Assembly (NCBI GenBank): GCA_023382595.1
Contig: JAHDWB010000002.1
Coordinates: 310,001 to 374,000 of the forward strand
Length of the DNA stretch: 64,000 nucleotides
Source of the DNA: Anaerolineales bacterium
GTDB taxonomy: Bacteria; Chloroflexota; Anaerolineae; Anaerolineales; Villigracilaceae
Reading direction: 5' to 3'
Shown here piece after piece: positions 16,230 through 24,845 of the stretch; position 1 is the first letter of the stretch; each line of letters begins with the position of its first letter. Under the pieces are notes generated by a model that was not told the origin of the DNA, did not search any database, and saw only the letters and a program-made list of their open reading frames with translations. The translations under genes were made by a program, and so were the position numbers.

Positions 16230-16267
16230 CAGACCCTGAGCCGCCCGCGTCAGGGTCTGTTTTTTTT
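16230..16267 (+). terminator. Rho-independent terminator
   Basis: Stem CAGACCCTGA (16230-16239) with TCAGGGTCTG (16250-16259), 10-nt loop, then eight T residues. It ends the ybaK-ywaF unit. Confidence 0.95.
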
Positions 16268-16270
16268 ATG

Positions 16271-16299
16271 TTGCAACCCGCCCCGCTTTATCGTACAAT
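16271..16299 (+). promoter_or_regulatory. Promoter of the hppD-hmgA operon
   Basis: TTGCAA (16271-16276), 17-nt spacer, TACAAT (16294-16299). The leader to ATG 16327 contains AAAGGAGA at a normal ribosome-site distance. Confidence 0.7.
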
Positions 16300-16326
16300 C
16301 ACCAAAACCAACCCAAAGGAGAGACT

Positions 16327-17454
16327 ATGGTTACAAAAGATAAACCCGAATCCCGCCCCATGACCGAGGAAGCCGACTTCCTCCAGATCAAATCCGTTGA
16401 CCACGTACATTTTTATGTCGGCAACGCCAAACATGCCATGTATTACTGGTGGAAAGCCTTCGGATTCAAACCTGTCGCGTATTCCGGGCTTGAGACCGGC
16501 AACCGTGAATTCGCCTCCTACGTGCTCGAATCGGGTCAGGCGCGCTTGGTCGTTTCCGCCCCTTATTCCCCCTCCAGCCCGATCGCTTCACATCACATGG
16601 TGCATGGTGACGGCGTGAAGGTCATCGCGCTCGAAGTGGATGACGCCGAAAAAGCCTGGCAGGCAACCACCTCCCGCGGCGGAAAATCCGCGTGGACGCC
16701 GCGTGAAGAAAAGGATGACTTCGGCATCTACCGCACCTCCGCCATTTACACCTATGGCGAGACCCTGCACGTCTTCGTGGACCGCGGCGATTACAAGGGC
16801 GTCTTTGCCCCCACCTACAAGCCCATCAGTTACGAAGCCGACTCCACAGGGTTAGCCGCCATCGACCACATCGTCGGCAACGTGCAACTCGGCAAGATGA
16901 ATCACTGGGTCAACTTCTATCATCAAGTGATGGGCTTCCGCCAGTTGATGCACTTCGACGACAAAGACATCTCCACCGAATACTCCGCGCTCATGTCCAA
17001 GGTCATGCAGAACGGCAATGGACGCGTAAAATTCCCCATCAACGAACCCGCCGACGGCAAGCGCAAAAGCCAGATCGAAGAATATCTCGATTACTACATG
17101 TCCCCCGGCGCGCAGCATCTCGCCATCATCACCGGCAACATCCTCGAAACCGTGGACAAACTCCGCCACAACGGCGTGGAATTCCTGCGCGTGCCCGATA
17201 CCTATTACGAACTGCTGCCTGACCGCATCGGCACCATCAAGGAAGATTACAAAGCCGTTCAGGAACTCGGCATCCTCGTGGACAAGGACGATGAAGGCTA
17301 CCTCCTGCAGATCTTCACCCGCCCCATTCAGGACCGCCCGACCATGTTCATCGAGATCATTCAGCGTCATGGCGCGCAGGGCTTCGGCAAGGGCAACTTC
17401 AAAGCCCTGTTCGAATCGCTCGAACTCGAACAACAGCGCCGCGGCAACCTGTAG
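16327..17454 (+). CDS. hppD: 4-hydroxyphenylpyruvate dioxygenase
   Basis: The 375-residue enzyme converts 4-hydroxyphenylpyruvate to homogentisate in tyrosine catabolism. Two tandem vicinal-oxygen-chelate domains are evident (VDHVHFYVGNAKHAM at the N terminus; AAIDHIVGNVQLGKM near residue 180). The Fe(II) ligands are His in IDHIVGNV (about 181), His in GAQHLAIIT (about 263) and Glu in FIEIIQRHG (about 343). The C terminus has the expected FGKGNFKALFESLE. It precedes homogentisate dioxygenase by 12 nt, so the pair is an operon served by the promoter at 16271. Confidence 0.95.
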   Translation: MVTKDKPESRPMTEEADFLQIKSVDHVHFYVGNAKHAMYYWWKAFGFKPVAYSGLETGNREFASYVLESGQARLVVSAPYSPSSPIASHHMVHGDGVKVIALEVDDAEKAWQATTSRGGKSAWTPREEKDDFGIYRTSAIYTYGETLHVFVDRGDYKGVFAPTYKPISYEADSTGLAAIDHIVGNVQLGKMNHWVNFYHQVMGFRQLMHFDDKDISTEYSALMSKVMQNGNGRVKFPINEPADGKRKSQIEEYLDYYMSPGAQHLAIITGNILETVDKLRHNGVEFLRVPDTYYELLPDRIGTIKEDYKAVQELGILVDKDDEGYLLQIFTRPIQDRPTMFIEIIQRHGAQGFGKGNFKALFESLELEQQRRGNL

Positions 17455-17466
17455 AAAAGAGTTCCA

Positions 17467-18630
17467 ATGCCTTTTTATCACAAGCTTGGCAAAATCCCCC
17501 ACAAACGCCACACACAGTTCAAAAAGCCCGACGGCAAACTCTACCGCGAAGAACTGATGGGGTTGGAGGGCTTCTCCTCCCTGCAATCCATCCTCTACCA
17601 CCACTTCCTCCCGCCACGCGTGGCTAGGACAGCCGATTGTGGACCCGCCAAACCCGAATACGTGGATTTCGGTCCGATCCGCCACCGCGCCCTTACCACG
17701 GCTCAGACTCCGCTCGGGGCTGATCCCGTGTCCGGGCGGATTCCCCTGCTCGGCAACAACGACGTCATCCTCGGCGTCTCCCGCGCCCCCAAAGGGACGA
17801 TGGATTACTTCTACCGCAACTCGCAGGCATACGAGACCTGGTGGGTACATGACGGCAGCGGTACGCTCAAGAGTCAGTTCGGCAATCTGCCCTTCCGCAA
17901 AGGCGATTACATCGTCATCCCCTTCGGCACCACCTGGAAGATGGAACTGAACGAAGAGACCAAATTCTTCACCATCGAGAATCCCAGCCAACTCGAGCCG
18001 CCGAAGCGCTACCGCAACAAATACGGTCAACTGCTCGAACACGCCCCCTTCTGCGAACGTGACATCCGAATCCCTGAAGAGTTGGAAACGCACACCGAGC
18101 GAGGCGAGTTCGAGGTCCGTGTAAAAGTGCGCGACCGCATCTCCCAGCACATCCTCGACTACCATCCCCACGACGTCATCGGCTGGGACGGCTATCTCTA
18201 CCCGTGGATCTTCAACATCGAAGATTTTGAGCCGATCACGGGACGCATTCACCAGCCTCCGCCTGTCCACCAGACCTTCGAAGGCTGGAATTTCGTCGTT
18301 TGCTCCTTCGTCCCGCGCCTGTTCGACTATCATCCCGAAGGCATCCCCGCGCCATACAACCATTCCAACATCCAATCGGACGAGGTCATCTATTACGCCG
18401 AAGGGAATTTCATGAGCCGCAAAGGCATCGACCGCTCTGACATCAGCCTGCATCCGTTCGGTCTGCCGCACGGACCTCAGCCCGGCATGACCGAAGCCTC
18501 CATCGGCAAGACCGAAACACAGGAGCTTGCCGTCATGGTGGATACCTTCCATCCCCTGCACCTGACCAGGCAGGCGCTCGAAATGGAAAAGCCTTACATG
18601 GAGACCTGGCTCGAAGGCGACGGCGAGTAA
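17467..18630 (+). CDS. hmgA: Homogentisate 1,2-dioxygenase
   Basis: A 387-residue ring-cleavage enzyme that opens homogentisate to maleylacetoacetate. The iron site is visible as His in YNHSNIQSDEVIYYAEG (about residue 299), Glu in the same motif (about 306) and His in LHPFGLPHGP (about 335), matching the spacing of the characterised enzyme. The N-terminal beta domain (KPEYVDFGPIRHRALTTAQT) is also typical. At 387 residues it is shorter than the animal type (about 445) but in the range of short bacterial forms. Maleylacetoacetate isomerase and fumarylacetoacetase are not in the window. Confidence 0.95.
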   Translation: MPFYHKLGKIPHKRHTQFKKPDGKLYREELMGLEGFSSLQSILYHHFLPPRVARTADCGPAKPEYVDFGPIRHRALTTAQTPLGADPVSGRIPLLGNNDVILGVSRAPKGTMDYFYRNSQAYETWWVHDGSGTLKSQFGNLPFRKGDYIVIPFGTTWKMELNEETKFFTIENPSQLEPPKRYRNKYGQLLEHAPFCERDIRIPEELETHTERGEFEVRVKVRDRISQHILDYHPHDVIGWDGYLYPWIFNIEDFEPITGRIHQPPPVHQTFEGWNFVVCSFVPRLFDYHPEGIPAPYNHSNIQSDEVIYYAEGNFMSRKGIDRSDISLHPFGLPHGPQPGMTEASIGKTETQELAVMVDTFHPLHLTRQALEMEKPYMETWLEGDGE

Positions 18631-18642
18631 AGCCTTGATCTG

Positions 18643-18673
18643 CAACAGGTCACGCTTGAAGCGTGACCTGTTG
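18643..18673. repeat. 14-bp perfect hairpin after hmgA
   Basis: CAACAGGTCACGCT (18643-18656), loop TGA, AGCGTGACCTGTTG (18660-18673). No U tract follows, so it is either a weak terminator or a REP-type hairpin. Confidence 0.65.
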
Positions 18674-18716
18674 TGTAGCAGTACCAGTTTTTGAGAGAAT
18701 TTCCATCGGAGAAAAT

Positions 18717-19436
18717 ATGAAGAGAATCACCCTGCTTGGGCTGGCGTTGACCCTGCTCCTCTCCGCCTGCAACCTGCCCGGCGCAAGCGAGACCGATGTT
18801 CAAATCGCTACTGCCGCCGCATTGACCGTCGAAGCCGCCCTGAATGTCACGCCGCTTGCCAGCCCCACTGCCGCATCGCAGTCAACCACCCAGAACGCAA
18901 CACCGACATCGTTTTCCCAGCCCTTTGCCAGCGTGGAGGATGTCACCAATTGCCGCACGGGTCCCGGCGTGAACTACCAGAGGGTGACACAGATCCTGCC
19001 AAGCGACTCAGTGGAGATCATCGGCTTCTTCCCGCCCAATTATTGGATCGTGAACACGGATGCCGGTCCGTGCTGGGTATCGGGCGAGTTCGTCACGCCA
19101 TCGGGAAATATCGAAGCAGTGCCGACCGTCACCGCGCCGTCCACGCCGCAGGGAGGCACTCCCGCCGAGCCGACCTTCACGAACGACGGCTGGAACTATT
19201 TCTGCAATGCCAACGGGCAGGCGGAGATCACACTGAATTGGAACGACAAAGCCACCAACGAATCGGGTTATCGGGTGATCCGCAACGGCGAACCGGTGGC
19301 GGAACTGCCTGAAAATTCCACTACGTTCAGCGAGACGATCAACCTGACATCAGGACAAAGCGTCAGCTACCAGATCCAGGCATACAACGCCGCCGGGCAA
19401 TCCACCAGCAGAACGGCAACGATGACCTGTCCATGA
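18717..19436 (+). CDS. Lipoprotein with SH3b and fibronectin type III domains
   Basis: The 239-residue protein has a signal peptide with lipobox LTLLLSACN, then a Ser/Thr/Pro-rich linker (about residues 45-65). A bacterial SH3 domain follows (CRTGPGVNYQRVTQILPSDS to GPCWVSGEFV), then a second low-complexity linker and a fibronectin-III-like domain (TLNWNDKATNESGYRVIRNG, AYNAAGQSTSRTATMTC). It is probably anchored on the outer face of the membrane for adhesion or envelope binding; no enzyme motif is present. Start ATG follows CGGAGAAAAT. Confidence 0.85.
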   Translation: MKRITLLGLALTLLLSACNLPGASETDVQIATAAALTVEAALNVTPLASPTAASQSTTQNATPTSFSQPFASVEDVTNCRTGPGVNYQRVTQILPSDSVEIIGFFPPNYWIVNTDAGPCWVSGEFVTPSGNIEAVPTVTAPSTPQGGTPAEPTFTNDGWNYFCNANGQAEITLNWNDKATNESGYRVIRNGEPVAELPENSTTFSETINLTSGQSVSYQIQAYNAAGQSTSRTATMTCP

Positions 19437-19450
19437 CCCTGTGTAAAGCG

Positions 19451-19486
19451 ATCAAAAAGCGATGGCTGCAGCCATCGCTTTTTGAT
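19451..19486. terminator. Bidirectional terminator
   Basis: Perfect 17-bp arms (19451-19467 and 19470-19486) with AAAAA/TTTTT at the stem base serve both the lipoprotein gene and the convergent typA gene. Confidence 0.9.
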
Positions 19487-19492
19487 ATGGAA

Positions 19493-21352
19493 CTAACTCT
19501 CTTCCATTTGTTCTTTGATCTTCTTTACCTGTTTCCCGCGTTCTTCCGTGTTTAGAAGGCGTTTGCGGATGCGATAACTTTCAGGCGTGATTTCCAGCAG
19601 TTCGTCGTCAGCGAGATATTCAATCGCCTCATCGAGGGACATCTGTCGGGGCGGAGTGAGGCGGATCTCCATATCACCGCGCGCCGCACGGATATTGGTC
19701 AGGTGTTTTTTCTTGCACACGTTCACAGAAATATCCTGCCCGCGCGCATTCTCTCCCACCACCATGCCTTCGTACACTTCCACGCCGGGTCCGACGAACA
19801 GCACACCGCGTTCCTCCGCGGATTTCAGCGCGTAGGCGGTCGTCGAGCCAGCCTCCCACGCCACGATCGAACCATTGGAACGCGTGGCAATCGAGCCCGC
19901 CATTTCATCATAGCCGTGGAAGATGGTGTGCATGATGCCTGCGCCGCGTGTGGAGGTGAGGAATTGATAGCGGAAGCCGAGCAAGCCGCGCGTCGGGACG
20001 ATGTACACCAGCCGCGTCATCCCCTGACCAGCATCCTGCATGTCCATCATCCTGCCTCGTCTTGACCCAAGCATTTCCACCACCGCGCCGACGGTTTCGT
20101 TGCTGGTCTCGATGTGGACTTCCTCGAACGGTTCAAGCAGCGCGCCGTCTTCGGCTTTGTGATAGATCACTTCGGGGCGCGAGACTTGGAACTCATACCC
20201 CTCGCGGCGCATGGTTTCGATGAGAATCCCCAAATGCAATTCGCCGCGCCCGGAGACGAGGAAATTTTCAGCCGAATCGGTATCTTCCACGCGCAGGGAA
20301 ACGTTCGTGCGTAATTCTTCATTTAAGCGTTCGCGTAGTTTGCGGGATGTGCCATACTTCCCCTCCCTGCCCGAAAACGGGGATGTATTCACCCCAAACG
20401 TCATACGGACGGTTGGTTCTTCCACTTTAATGGTCGGCAATGCAACCGGGTTGGCAGGGTCAGCCAATGTCTCACCGATGGCGATGCCTTCCAAGCCTGC
20501 CAGCGAAATGATATCACCAGCCTTAACTTCATCCACCTCGACCTTATTCAAACCTTTGAAGGTGTACAAGTAACGCGCACTTTCAGGCAGGATCGAGCCA
20601 TCCAGTTTGATACGCGCCATCTTTTGACCGACCTTGATTGTCCCTGCGAAAATACGCCCAATGGCGGTCACACCGCGATAGTCATCATAACCAAGCGTGG
20701 TAACGAGCATTTGCAGCGGGGCTTCAGGGTCTACTTTGGGAGCGGGGATATGCTTGAGGATGACATCGAACATAGGCTGCAGGTCAGGTCCGAGGTCGGC
20801 GGAGAGACCCGCTTTGCCAGCCGTCGCCTGCGCATATACGACGGGGAAATCCGCCTGTTCCTCCGATGCCCCAAGTTCGATAAATAAGTCAAAGGTTTCA
20901 TTTAACACACGTGACGGTTCGGCATCCTTGCGGTCCACTTTGTTGATGACAACCACCGCCTTATGTCCCATTTGAAGCGCTTTCTTTAGGACGAAACGGG
21001 TCTGCGGCATGGGTCCTTCCGCTGCATCGACGAGCAGCAGAACGCCGTCCACCATGTTCATGACACGTTCGACCTCGCCGCCAAAATCGGCGTGACCGGG
21101 CGTATCCACGATATTGATTTTGACGGGCTGGTTCGTGGCGGGGTCAACGAGTGAGATAGCAGTATTCTTGGCAAGAATGGTGATACCGCGTTCGCGCTCG
21201 AGGTCATTGGAGTCCATGACGCGTTCCGCCACCTGCTGGTTCTCGCGAAAGGTATGCGACTGGCGCAGGAGACCGTCCACAAGTGTGGTTTTGCCGTGGT
21301 CCACGTGGGCAATGATGGCAATATTTCTGAGATCGGTTCGTTCGATTTGCAT
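19493..21352 (-). CDS. typA: Translational GTPase TypA/BipA
   Basis: The 619-residue GTPase starts at ATG 21352, preceded by AAGGAAG on the coding strand. GTP-binding motifs are [16 protein letters not shown] (G1), RGITI (switch I), [14 protein letters not shown] (G3) and VINKVDR (G4). EF-G-like domains and the C-terminal BipA-specific region ([16 protein letters not shown]) are intact; length matches the family. TypA binds the ribosome and supports growth under stress and large-subunit assembly. Confidence 0.97.
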   Translation of the reverse strand: MQIERTDLRNIAIIAHVDHGKTTLVDGLLRQSHTFRENQQVAERVMDSNDLERERGITILAKNTAISLVDPATNQPVKINIVDTPGHADFGGEVERVMNMVDGVLLLVDAAEGPMPQTRFVLKKALQMGHKAVVVINKVDRKDAEPSRVLNETFDLFIELGASEEQADFPVVYAQATAGKAGLSADLGPDLQPMFDVILKHIPAPKVDPEAPLQMLVTTLGYDDYRGVTAIGRIFAGTIKVGQKMARIKLDGSILPESARYLYTFKGLNKVEVDEVKAGDIISLAGLEGIAIGETLADPANPVALPTIKVEEPTVRMTFGVNTSPFSGREGKYGTSRKLRERLNEELRTNVSLRVEDTDSAENFLVSGRGELHLGILIETMRREGYEFQVSRPEVIYHKAEDGALLEPFEEVHIETSNETVGAVVEMLGSRRGRMMDMQDAGQGMTRLVYIVPTRGLLGFRYQFLTSTRGAGIMHTIFHGYDEMAGSIATRSNGSIVAWEAGSTTAYALKSAEERGVLFVGPGVEVYEGMVVGENARGQDISVNVCKKKHLTNIRAARGDMEIRLTPPRQMSLDEAIEYLADDELLEITPESYRIRKRLLNTEERGKQVKKIKEQMEES

Positions 21353-21405
21353 TTTCTTCCTTATAACTCCCGCCGCAAAGGACGTATGAATAAATTTACA
21401 CACAA

Positions 21406-21433
21406 AAGCCCCCGGCTGGGAAGCCGAGGGCTT
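21406..21433 (-). terminator. Terminator of the roadblock-V4R-regulator operon
   Basis: On the minus strand AAGCCCTCGGCT pairs with AGCCGGGGGCTT with one mismatch, followed by TTGTGTG. It lies between the regulator stop (21497) and the typA start (21352). Confidence 0.75.
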
Positions 21434-21496
21434 GTTTAATACTTCGGCGTGCAGGGATATATTATCAGAGAGTGAAGAAATTGGATAGGGAAATCC

Positions 21497-22354
21497 TTAT
21501 TTCTTTTGGCTGAGCAGATCCACCTTGAGCTGGTCAACGTTCAGCGGAGCGTTCTTCAACGACGGCACTTCCGCCAGTTTCGCGCCGAGGCGGTCGCTGC
21601 GTTTTGCCATTTGCTCACGGTCCTTGATTGGATAGAAGTATTCCATTGCCTGGGAAAGCCGCGCACGCAGTTTCTCGCTCAGGGCTGCCAGGTTGGACGG
21701 AGGCAGTACGAGAACGAAATCCGTAGCGCTCAAGTGGCCGAGGAAATCGTCTACGCGGCTGAATTCGCGCATGGTATTGCCGATCATCAAACTGATGGCG
21801 CGAAGCACATCATCGGAGGCGACAAAGCCGTACGCCTCACGGAAGGCGTCCATGTTTTCGAGCGAGACGAACAACAGGGCGGATCCATCCCTGCCAAGCA
21901 CTTCGGAAAGTTTCTCCTCCACGAGCGCGCCTTCCGGCAAACCCGTAACGGGGTTGGTCAGCGAGCCCTGACTGACACGCTTGAGCGCATTGCGAACCCG
22001 CAGCCGCAGCTCCTGAATATCAAAAGGCTTGGTGATGTAATCGTCAGCGCCAAGTTCCAGCCCTTGCAGGCGGTCGGCGCGTTCGCGTTTCTCGGTCAGA
22101 AAAATGATGGGGATGTCCGTTGTGCGGCGGTCGCCTCGCAGGCGGCGGGCAACCTCGTAGCCGTCGATATCCGGCAGGCGGATATCGAGAATGACGAGAT
22201 CGGGAGCCGGAACTTGCAGTGCGGAGCGCACGCCGTCCTCGCCCCAGTTGACGGTGGAGACGTCATATTCCTGGCTGCGAAAATAAGCCGTGAGCATCTC
22301 TGCCACATCGGGGTCGTCTTCGACAATAAGGATCTTCTGTTTTGGGTCTGTCAT
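21497..22354 (-). CDS. Response regulator: receiver plus degenerate GGDEF domain
   Basis: In this 285-residue protein the receiver domain (residues 8-122) has the acidic pair VEDD, phospho-acceptor Asp in VILDIRLPDIDG (about 54) and Lys in DDYITKPFD. The remaining 150 residues follow the GGDEF fold (LTNPVTGLPEGALVEEKLSE; VSLENMDAFREAYGF), but the signature site reads LSATDFVLVLP, so the active GGDEF loop is lost. It probably does not synthesise c-di-GMP and may instead bind nucleotide or a partner. It ends a three-gene operon with V4R and roadblock proteins, a combination used for polarity or cell-surface signalling elsewhere. Confidence 0.88.
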   Translation of the reverse strand: MTDPKQKILIVEDDPDVAEMLTAYFRSQEYDVSTVNWGEDGVRSALQVPAPDLVILDIRLPDIDGYEVARRLRGDRRTTDIPIIFLTEKRERADRLQGLELGADDYITKPFDIQELRLRVRNALKRVSQGSLTNPVTGLPEGALVEEKLSEVLGRDGSALLFVSLENMDAFREAYGFVASDDVLRAISLMIGNTMREFSRVDDFLGHLSATDFVLVLPPSNLAALSEKLRARLSQAMEYFYPIKDREQMAKRSDRLGAKLAEVPSLKNAPLNVDQLKVDLLSQKK

Positions 22355-22366
22355 GCCAGACTCTTA

Positions 22367-23002
22367 TCAGGAAATGGGTTCTTTCTGGATGATGAACTCG
22401 CAGACCGAATCGCCCATGCCGACGCATTTGGATTCGTTCACGCGGAACTCGTTCCCGCCGGAGACCCACTTGAGACTTTCCTGCAAAAGCCCTGTGGCAA
22501 TGAAGCAGACGGGTTTGTCTGCGCCGGAGCGCCCCCAGCAACAGGGGCATTTGTGGATCGTCCATACCCATTCGGCGTCTTTTTCTTCGACAGAAGTCTG
22601 TTGGTCACTTAATTGGGAGAAGATCTTGGCAAAAGCCGGCAGACCAATTCTCAGTTTGGATTGAAGCGGAAGGACGACAAACGCCAGATCGGCGGCACCC
22701 GCCAACGCTCCAAAATTCCGAAGCGCATCGGCAAAGGTGGCGCGTCCTGCGCGGAGAGCCAGTCCGCGTCCGCCGCGGGGACCGTACATTTCCTCCAGCG
22801 CGGAGCCAATGGCGGAAAGTTCGCTAAAGTCAAATCCTTTTTCCAGGTTATCGGGAGGATAGTTCTCAATATAATGGCTCAGCCCGCCGAGGTTCAAGAT
22901 GGCATTCAAGCCGTTCCTGCCCATCACTTCTTCGAGGGATTTTATGGTGATCAGACCGAATTTATTGGGATAATACAGACCGGATTTTTCAAGGGCGCTC
23001 AT
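22367..23002 (-). CDS. V4R (4-vinyl reductase) ligand-binding domain protein
   Basis: A 211-residue soluble protein. The C-terminal half carries the V4R pattern: HKCPCCWGRSGADKPVCFI, then TGLLQESLKWVSG and ESKCVGMGDSVCEFII, with cysteines placed as in V4R domains that bind small hydrophobic ligands or metal. The N-terminal half is helical. There is no catalytic or DNA-binding domain, so this is a stand-alone sensor that presumably signals through the roadblock protein encoded 10 nt upstream or the regulator 12 nt downstream. Confidence 0.82.
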   Translation of the reverse strand: MSALEKSGLYYPNKFGLITIKSLEEVMGRNGLNAILNLGGLSHYIENYPPDNLEKGFDFSELSAIGSALEEMYGPRGGRGLALRAGRATFADALRNFGALAGAADLAFVVLPLQSKLRIGLPAFAKIFSQLSDQQTSVEEKDAEWVWTIHKCPCCWGRSGADKPVCFIATGLLQESLKWVSGGNEFRVNESKCVGMGDSVCEFIIQKEPIS

Positions 23003-23012
23003 AGCTACTCCA

Positions 23013-23384
23013 CTAGATCAACTTCGCCAGATCTTCGGCGGCGCGACGCATATCGAGGAAGATCAGACCCAACTTGGCCTGTTCGCGTGCCAGCGCGGTG
23101 AGGACTGCTTCCTCACCGACCGACATCAAGATGACATATCCCTTTAAGCCTTTGATGTAAACCTGCTCGAGGGAGCCGCGCCCCAATTCACCAGCGATAC
23201 GCTCACCCAGTGAAAGCATTGCCGCGGACATGGCGGATACACGGTCCTCTTCCACGCCTTGCGGAAGCGCAGATGCGATGCTCAAGCCATCTACACTTAC
23301 CACCGCCGATGCTTCAATATCCGGTGACGATGCCTGTAATTCGCGAAGGCGATCCACCATTTGTTGTGTACGGTTCTTGGACAA
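23013..23384 (-). CDS. Roadblock/LC7 domain protein
   Basis: This 123-residue single-domain protein (about residues 5-110) contains VSVDGLSIASALPQGVEEDR and AAMLSLGERIAGELGRGSLE, characteristic of MglB-like roadblock/LC7 proteins. Such proteins act as dimeric scaffolds or GTPase activators for Ras-like GTPases. No small GTPase gene is adjacent, so its partner may be elsewhere. It is the first gene of the operon. Confidence 0.92.
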   Translation of the reverse strand: MSKNRTQQMVDRLRELQASSPDIEASAVVSVDGLSIASALPQGVEEDRVSAMSAAMLSLGERIAGELGRGSLEQVYIKGLKGYVILMSVGEEAVLTALAREQAKLGLIFLDMRRAAEDLAKLI

Positions 23385-23546
23385 GCCAGCCCTCCTCGGG
23401 AAATTTAAACGCCCGACCCACCCATTGAGCGTTCAGCTTAAAATTATTGTCCAACTATTTTAGAACATGGCCTGCATTGTGTCAAGTTCGGCATGGTGCA
23501 AAGCGGCGGGCAGTTTGTGGACGGTCATACTCGTCAAAGTTTTATA

Positions 23547-23575
23547 TTGACACGGGGTATCCCTCATGGTAAACT
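23547..23575 (+). promoter_or_regulatory. Promoter of tRNA-Asp
   Basis: TTGACA (23547-23552), 17-nt spacer, TAAACT (23570-23575), placing the start about 13 nt before the mature tRNA end. Confidence 0.8.
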
Positions 23576-23594
23576 TGCGCCCGCTTGCCAAACT

Positions 23595-23671
23595 GGTCCC
23601 GTGGTGTAGCGGCCTAACATGCGGCCCTGTCAAGGCCGAGATCGCGGGTTCGAATCCCGTCGGGACCGCCA
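23595..23671 (+). tRNA. tRNA-Asp (GTC)
   Basis: Acceptor arms GGTCCCG (23595-23601) and CGGGACC (23661-23667) pair fully. The anticodon loop reads CTGTCAA with GTC as anticodon, the T arm contains GGTTCGAATCC, and CCA is encoded (23669-23671). It forms the left border of the Rhs island. Confidence 0.97.
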
Positions 23672-23684
23672 GTGGTGTATTTTC

Positions 23685-23732
23685 CCGAACAAAAAGCGCT
23701 TCGATTCATGAATCGAAGCGCTTTTTGTTCGG
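23685..23732. repeat. 48-nt perfect palindrome without spacer
   Basis: The 24-nt arms 23685-23708 and 23709-23732 are exact complements, from CCGAACAAAAAGCG to CGCTTTTTGTTCGG. It lies 13 nt after tRNA-Asp. It contains a T run in both directions and could terminate the tRNA transcript and the leftward Rhs remnants. The perfect symmetry is longer than a terminator needs. Confidence 0.8.
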
Positions 23733-23968
23733 TTGTGCCGGGAGTTGTACCAGAGCAAGTTAATGTAACTGTCAGAGTATTGTCCCGTGTAGGTGTAGTC
23801 CATGGGAGTCACACCGGAATTGTAGCGTACTTCGCCCCAGTCCTGACAGGTATCATAAGCCCCGTCCCAATCCGAAAAGATCTGCCATTTCGCCAAGCCG
23901 CGATGAAGGCCTGTCAGGTCTACTTGAGGTATAACTGGTGGGACTAGGTCAAATTTCTCGCCCCCCAT
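23733..23968 (-). pseudogene. Rhs core-domain fragment D
   Basis: The reverse frame has WGEVRYNSGVTPMDYTYTGQ followed by YSDSYINLLWYN, matching the end of an Rhs/YD-repeat core (compare WGEVRYESGASPTEYTYTGQ in fragment C). It has neither N-terminal repeats nor a tip and runs into the palindrome. Preceding text such as GLHRGLAKWQIFSDWDG is of unclear origin. Clearly a remnant. Confidence 0.7.
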
Positions 23969-24032
23969 TGATGGAACACGCCTCTGCCTGACTTATTTCG
24001 GGGTCAGGCAAGATAAACAATCAGAACGTATT

Positions 24033-24764
24033 TTATTGAAAATGGTTATTTACATTAAATTCCATTGCCCGCAAGATTAATGGAATCGTGTTAATCAGAA
24101 CATGCATAAAAAATGCGGGAATTAGGTTTCGGCTTTTCCATGTAAAATATCCTGCCAGGAACCCAAAAATAAAAATTTCAATCAAAAACGATGGAGTATC
24201 AGAATATTTTCGAATGTGAGATAAGACAAAAAATAGGGATTGGAGGAAATTTGCAACAAGTGGGTTGATATTATATGATCGTAGGTAATTGAACAAAAAG
24301 CCTCTAAACAATGCTTCTTCTTCCAAACTTGCTTGTGTAGCTAAAAATATACTTGCCATTAAGGTTATTTTTGTGCTGTCCGAAAAATTTTCATCCCATG
24401 AATAAATCTTGGCTAAATACAATACTATCAAAACATAAAAGATGCCTAATAGTATAAAAAGAGAAGTTGTTTGAACATCCTTAACAAAGAGCAAAGGTTT
24501 AGTTTTAGAAACATTTAGCAACAATCCCATTACAGCTATTAAGAACGGAACACTAACTCCAAAATAGATAATACCATTTTGTTGAAAACTAATTCCTTGA
24601 TTAGGAAGCATGATCCATAATAAAATAAAACCAAAACCCCAAGGAAATTTGAGTTTGAACTTAAAAGAATAAAAAAATAATACCCCCCAAACAATTAAGA
24701 AAGGAATATATTTAATAAAAAATAGGTAATCGTTCTGCATTTGCTCTATGATTTTCGCGGACAA
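24033..24764 (-). CDS. CPBP family intramembrane metalloprotease (Abi-like)
   Basis: The 243-residue protein has seven to eight hydrophobic helices. The CPBP motif 1 is EEEALFRGFLFNYLR (Glu-Glu and Arg; about residue 165), and the later helices carry FLQSLFFVLSHIRKYSD (His) and FFMHVLINTIP (His/Asn), the remaining metal-site positions. Homologues include type II CAAX prenyl proteases and bacteriocin self-immunity proteins. It is AT-rich, lying in an island of Rhs fragments, so an immunity role for a displaced Rhs tip is possible but unproven. Confidence 0.85.
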   Translation of the reverse strand: MSAKIIEQMQNDYLFFIKYIPFLIVWGVLFFYSFKFKLKFPWGFGFILLWIMLPNQGISFQQNGIIYFGVSVPFLIAVMGLLLNVSKTKPLLFVKDVQTTSLFILLGIFYVLIVLYLAKIYSWDENFSDSTKITLMASIFLATQASLEEEALFRGFLFNYLRSYNINPLVANFLQSLFFVLSHIRKYSDTPSFLIEIFIFGFLAGYFTWKSRNLIPAFFMHVLINTIPLILRAMEFNVNNHFQ

Positions 24765-24779
24765 ATAATGTAATCGAAA

Positions 24780-24824
24780 TTCTTGTACAGATTTTGCGCA
24801 TTAACCCTAAAATCTGTACAAGAA
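24780..24824. repeat. 16-bp perfect inverted repeat in the Rhs island
   Basis: TTCTTGTACAGATTTT (24780-24795), 13-nt loop, AAAATCTGTACAAGAA (24809-24824). It lies between the CPBP gene and the 24846 frame and is probably a terminator-like or insertion-related structure. Confidence 0.65.
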
Positions 24825-24845
24825 TCGCTTTAGATAAATAGACTT

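Noticed and set aside
23630-23732. Continuation of Rhs fragment D into tRNA-Asp
   Set aside because: The frame merely runs through the 48-nt palindrome and tRNA sequence; Rhs similarity ends before 23733.
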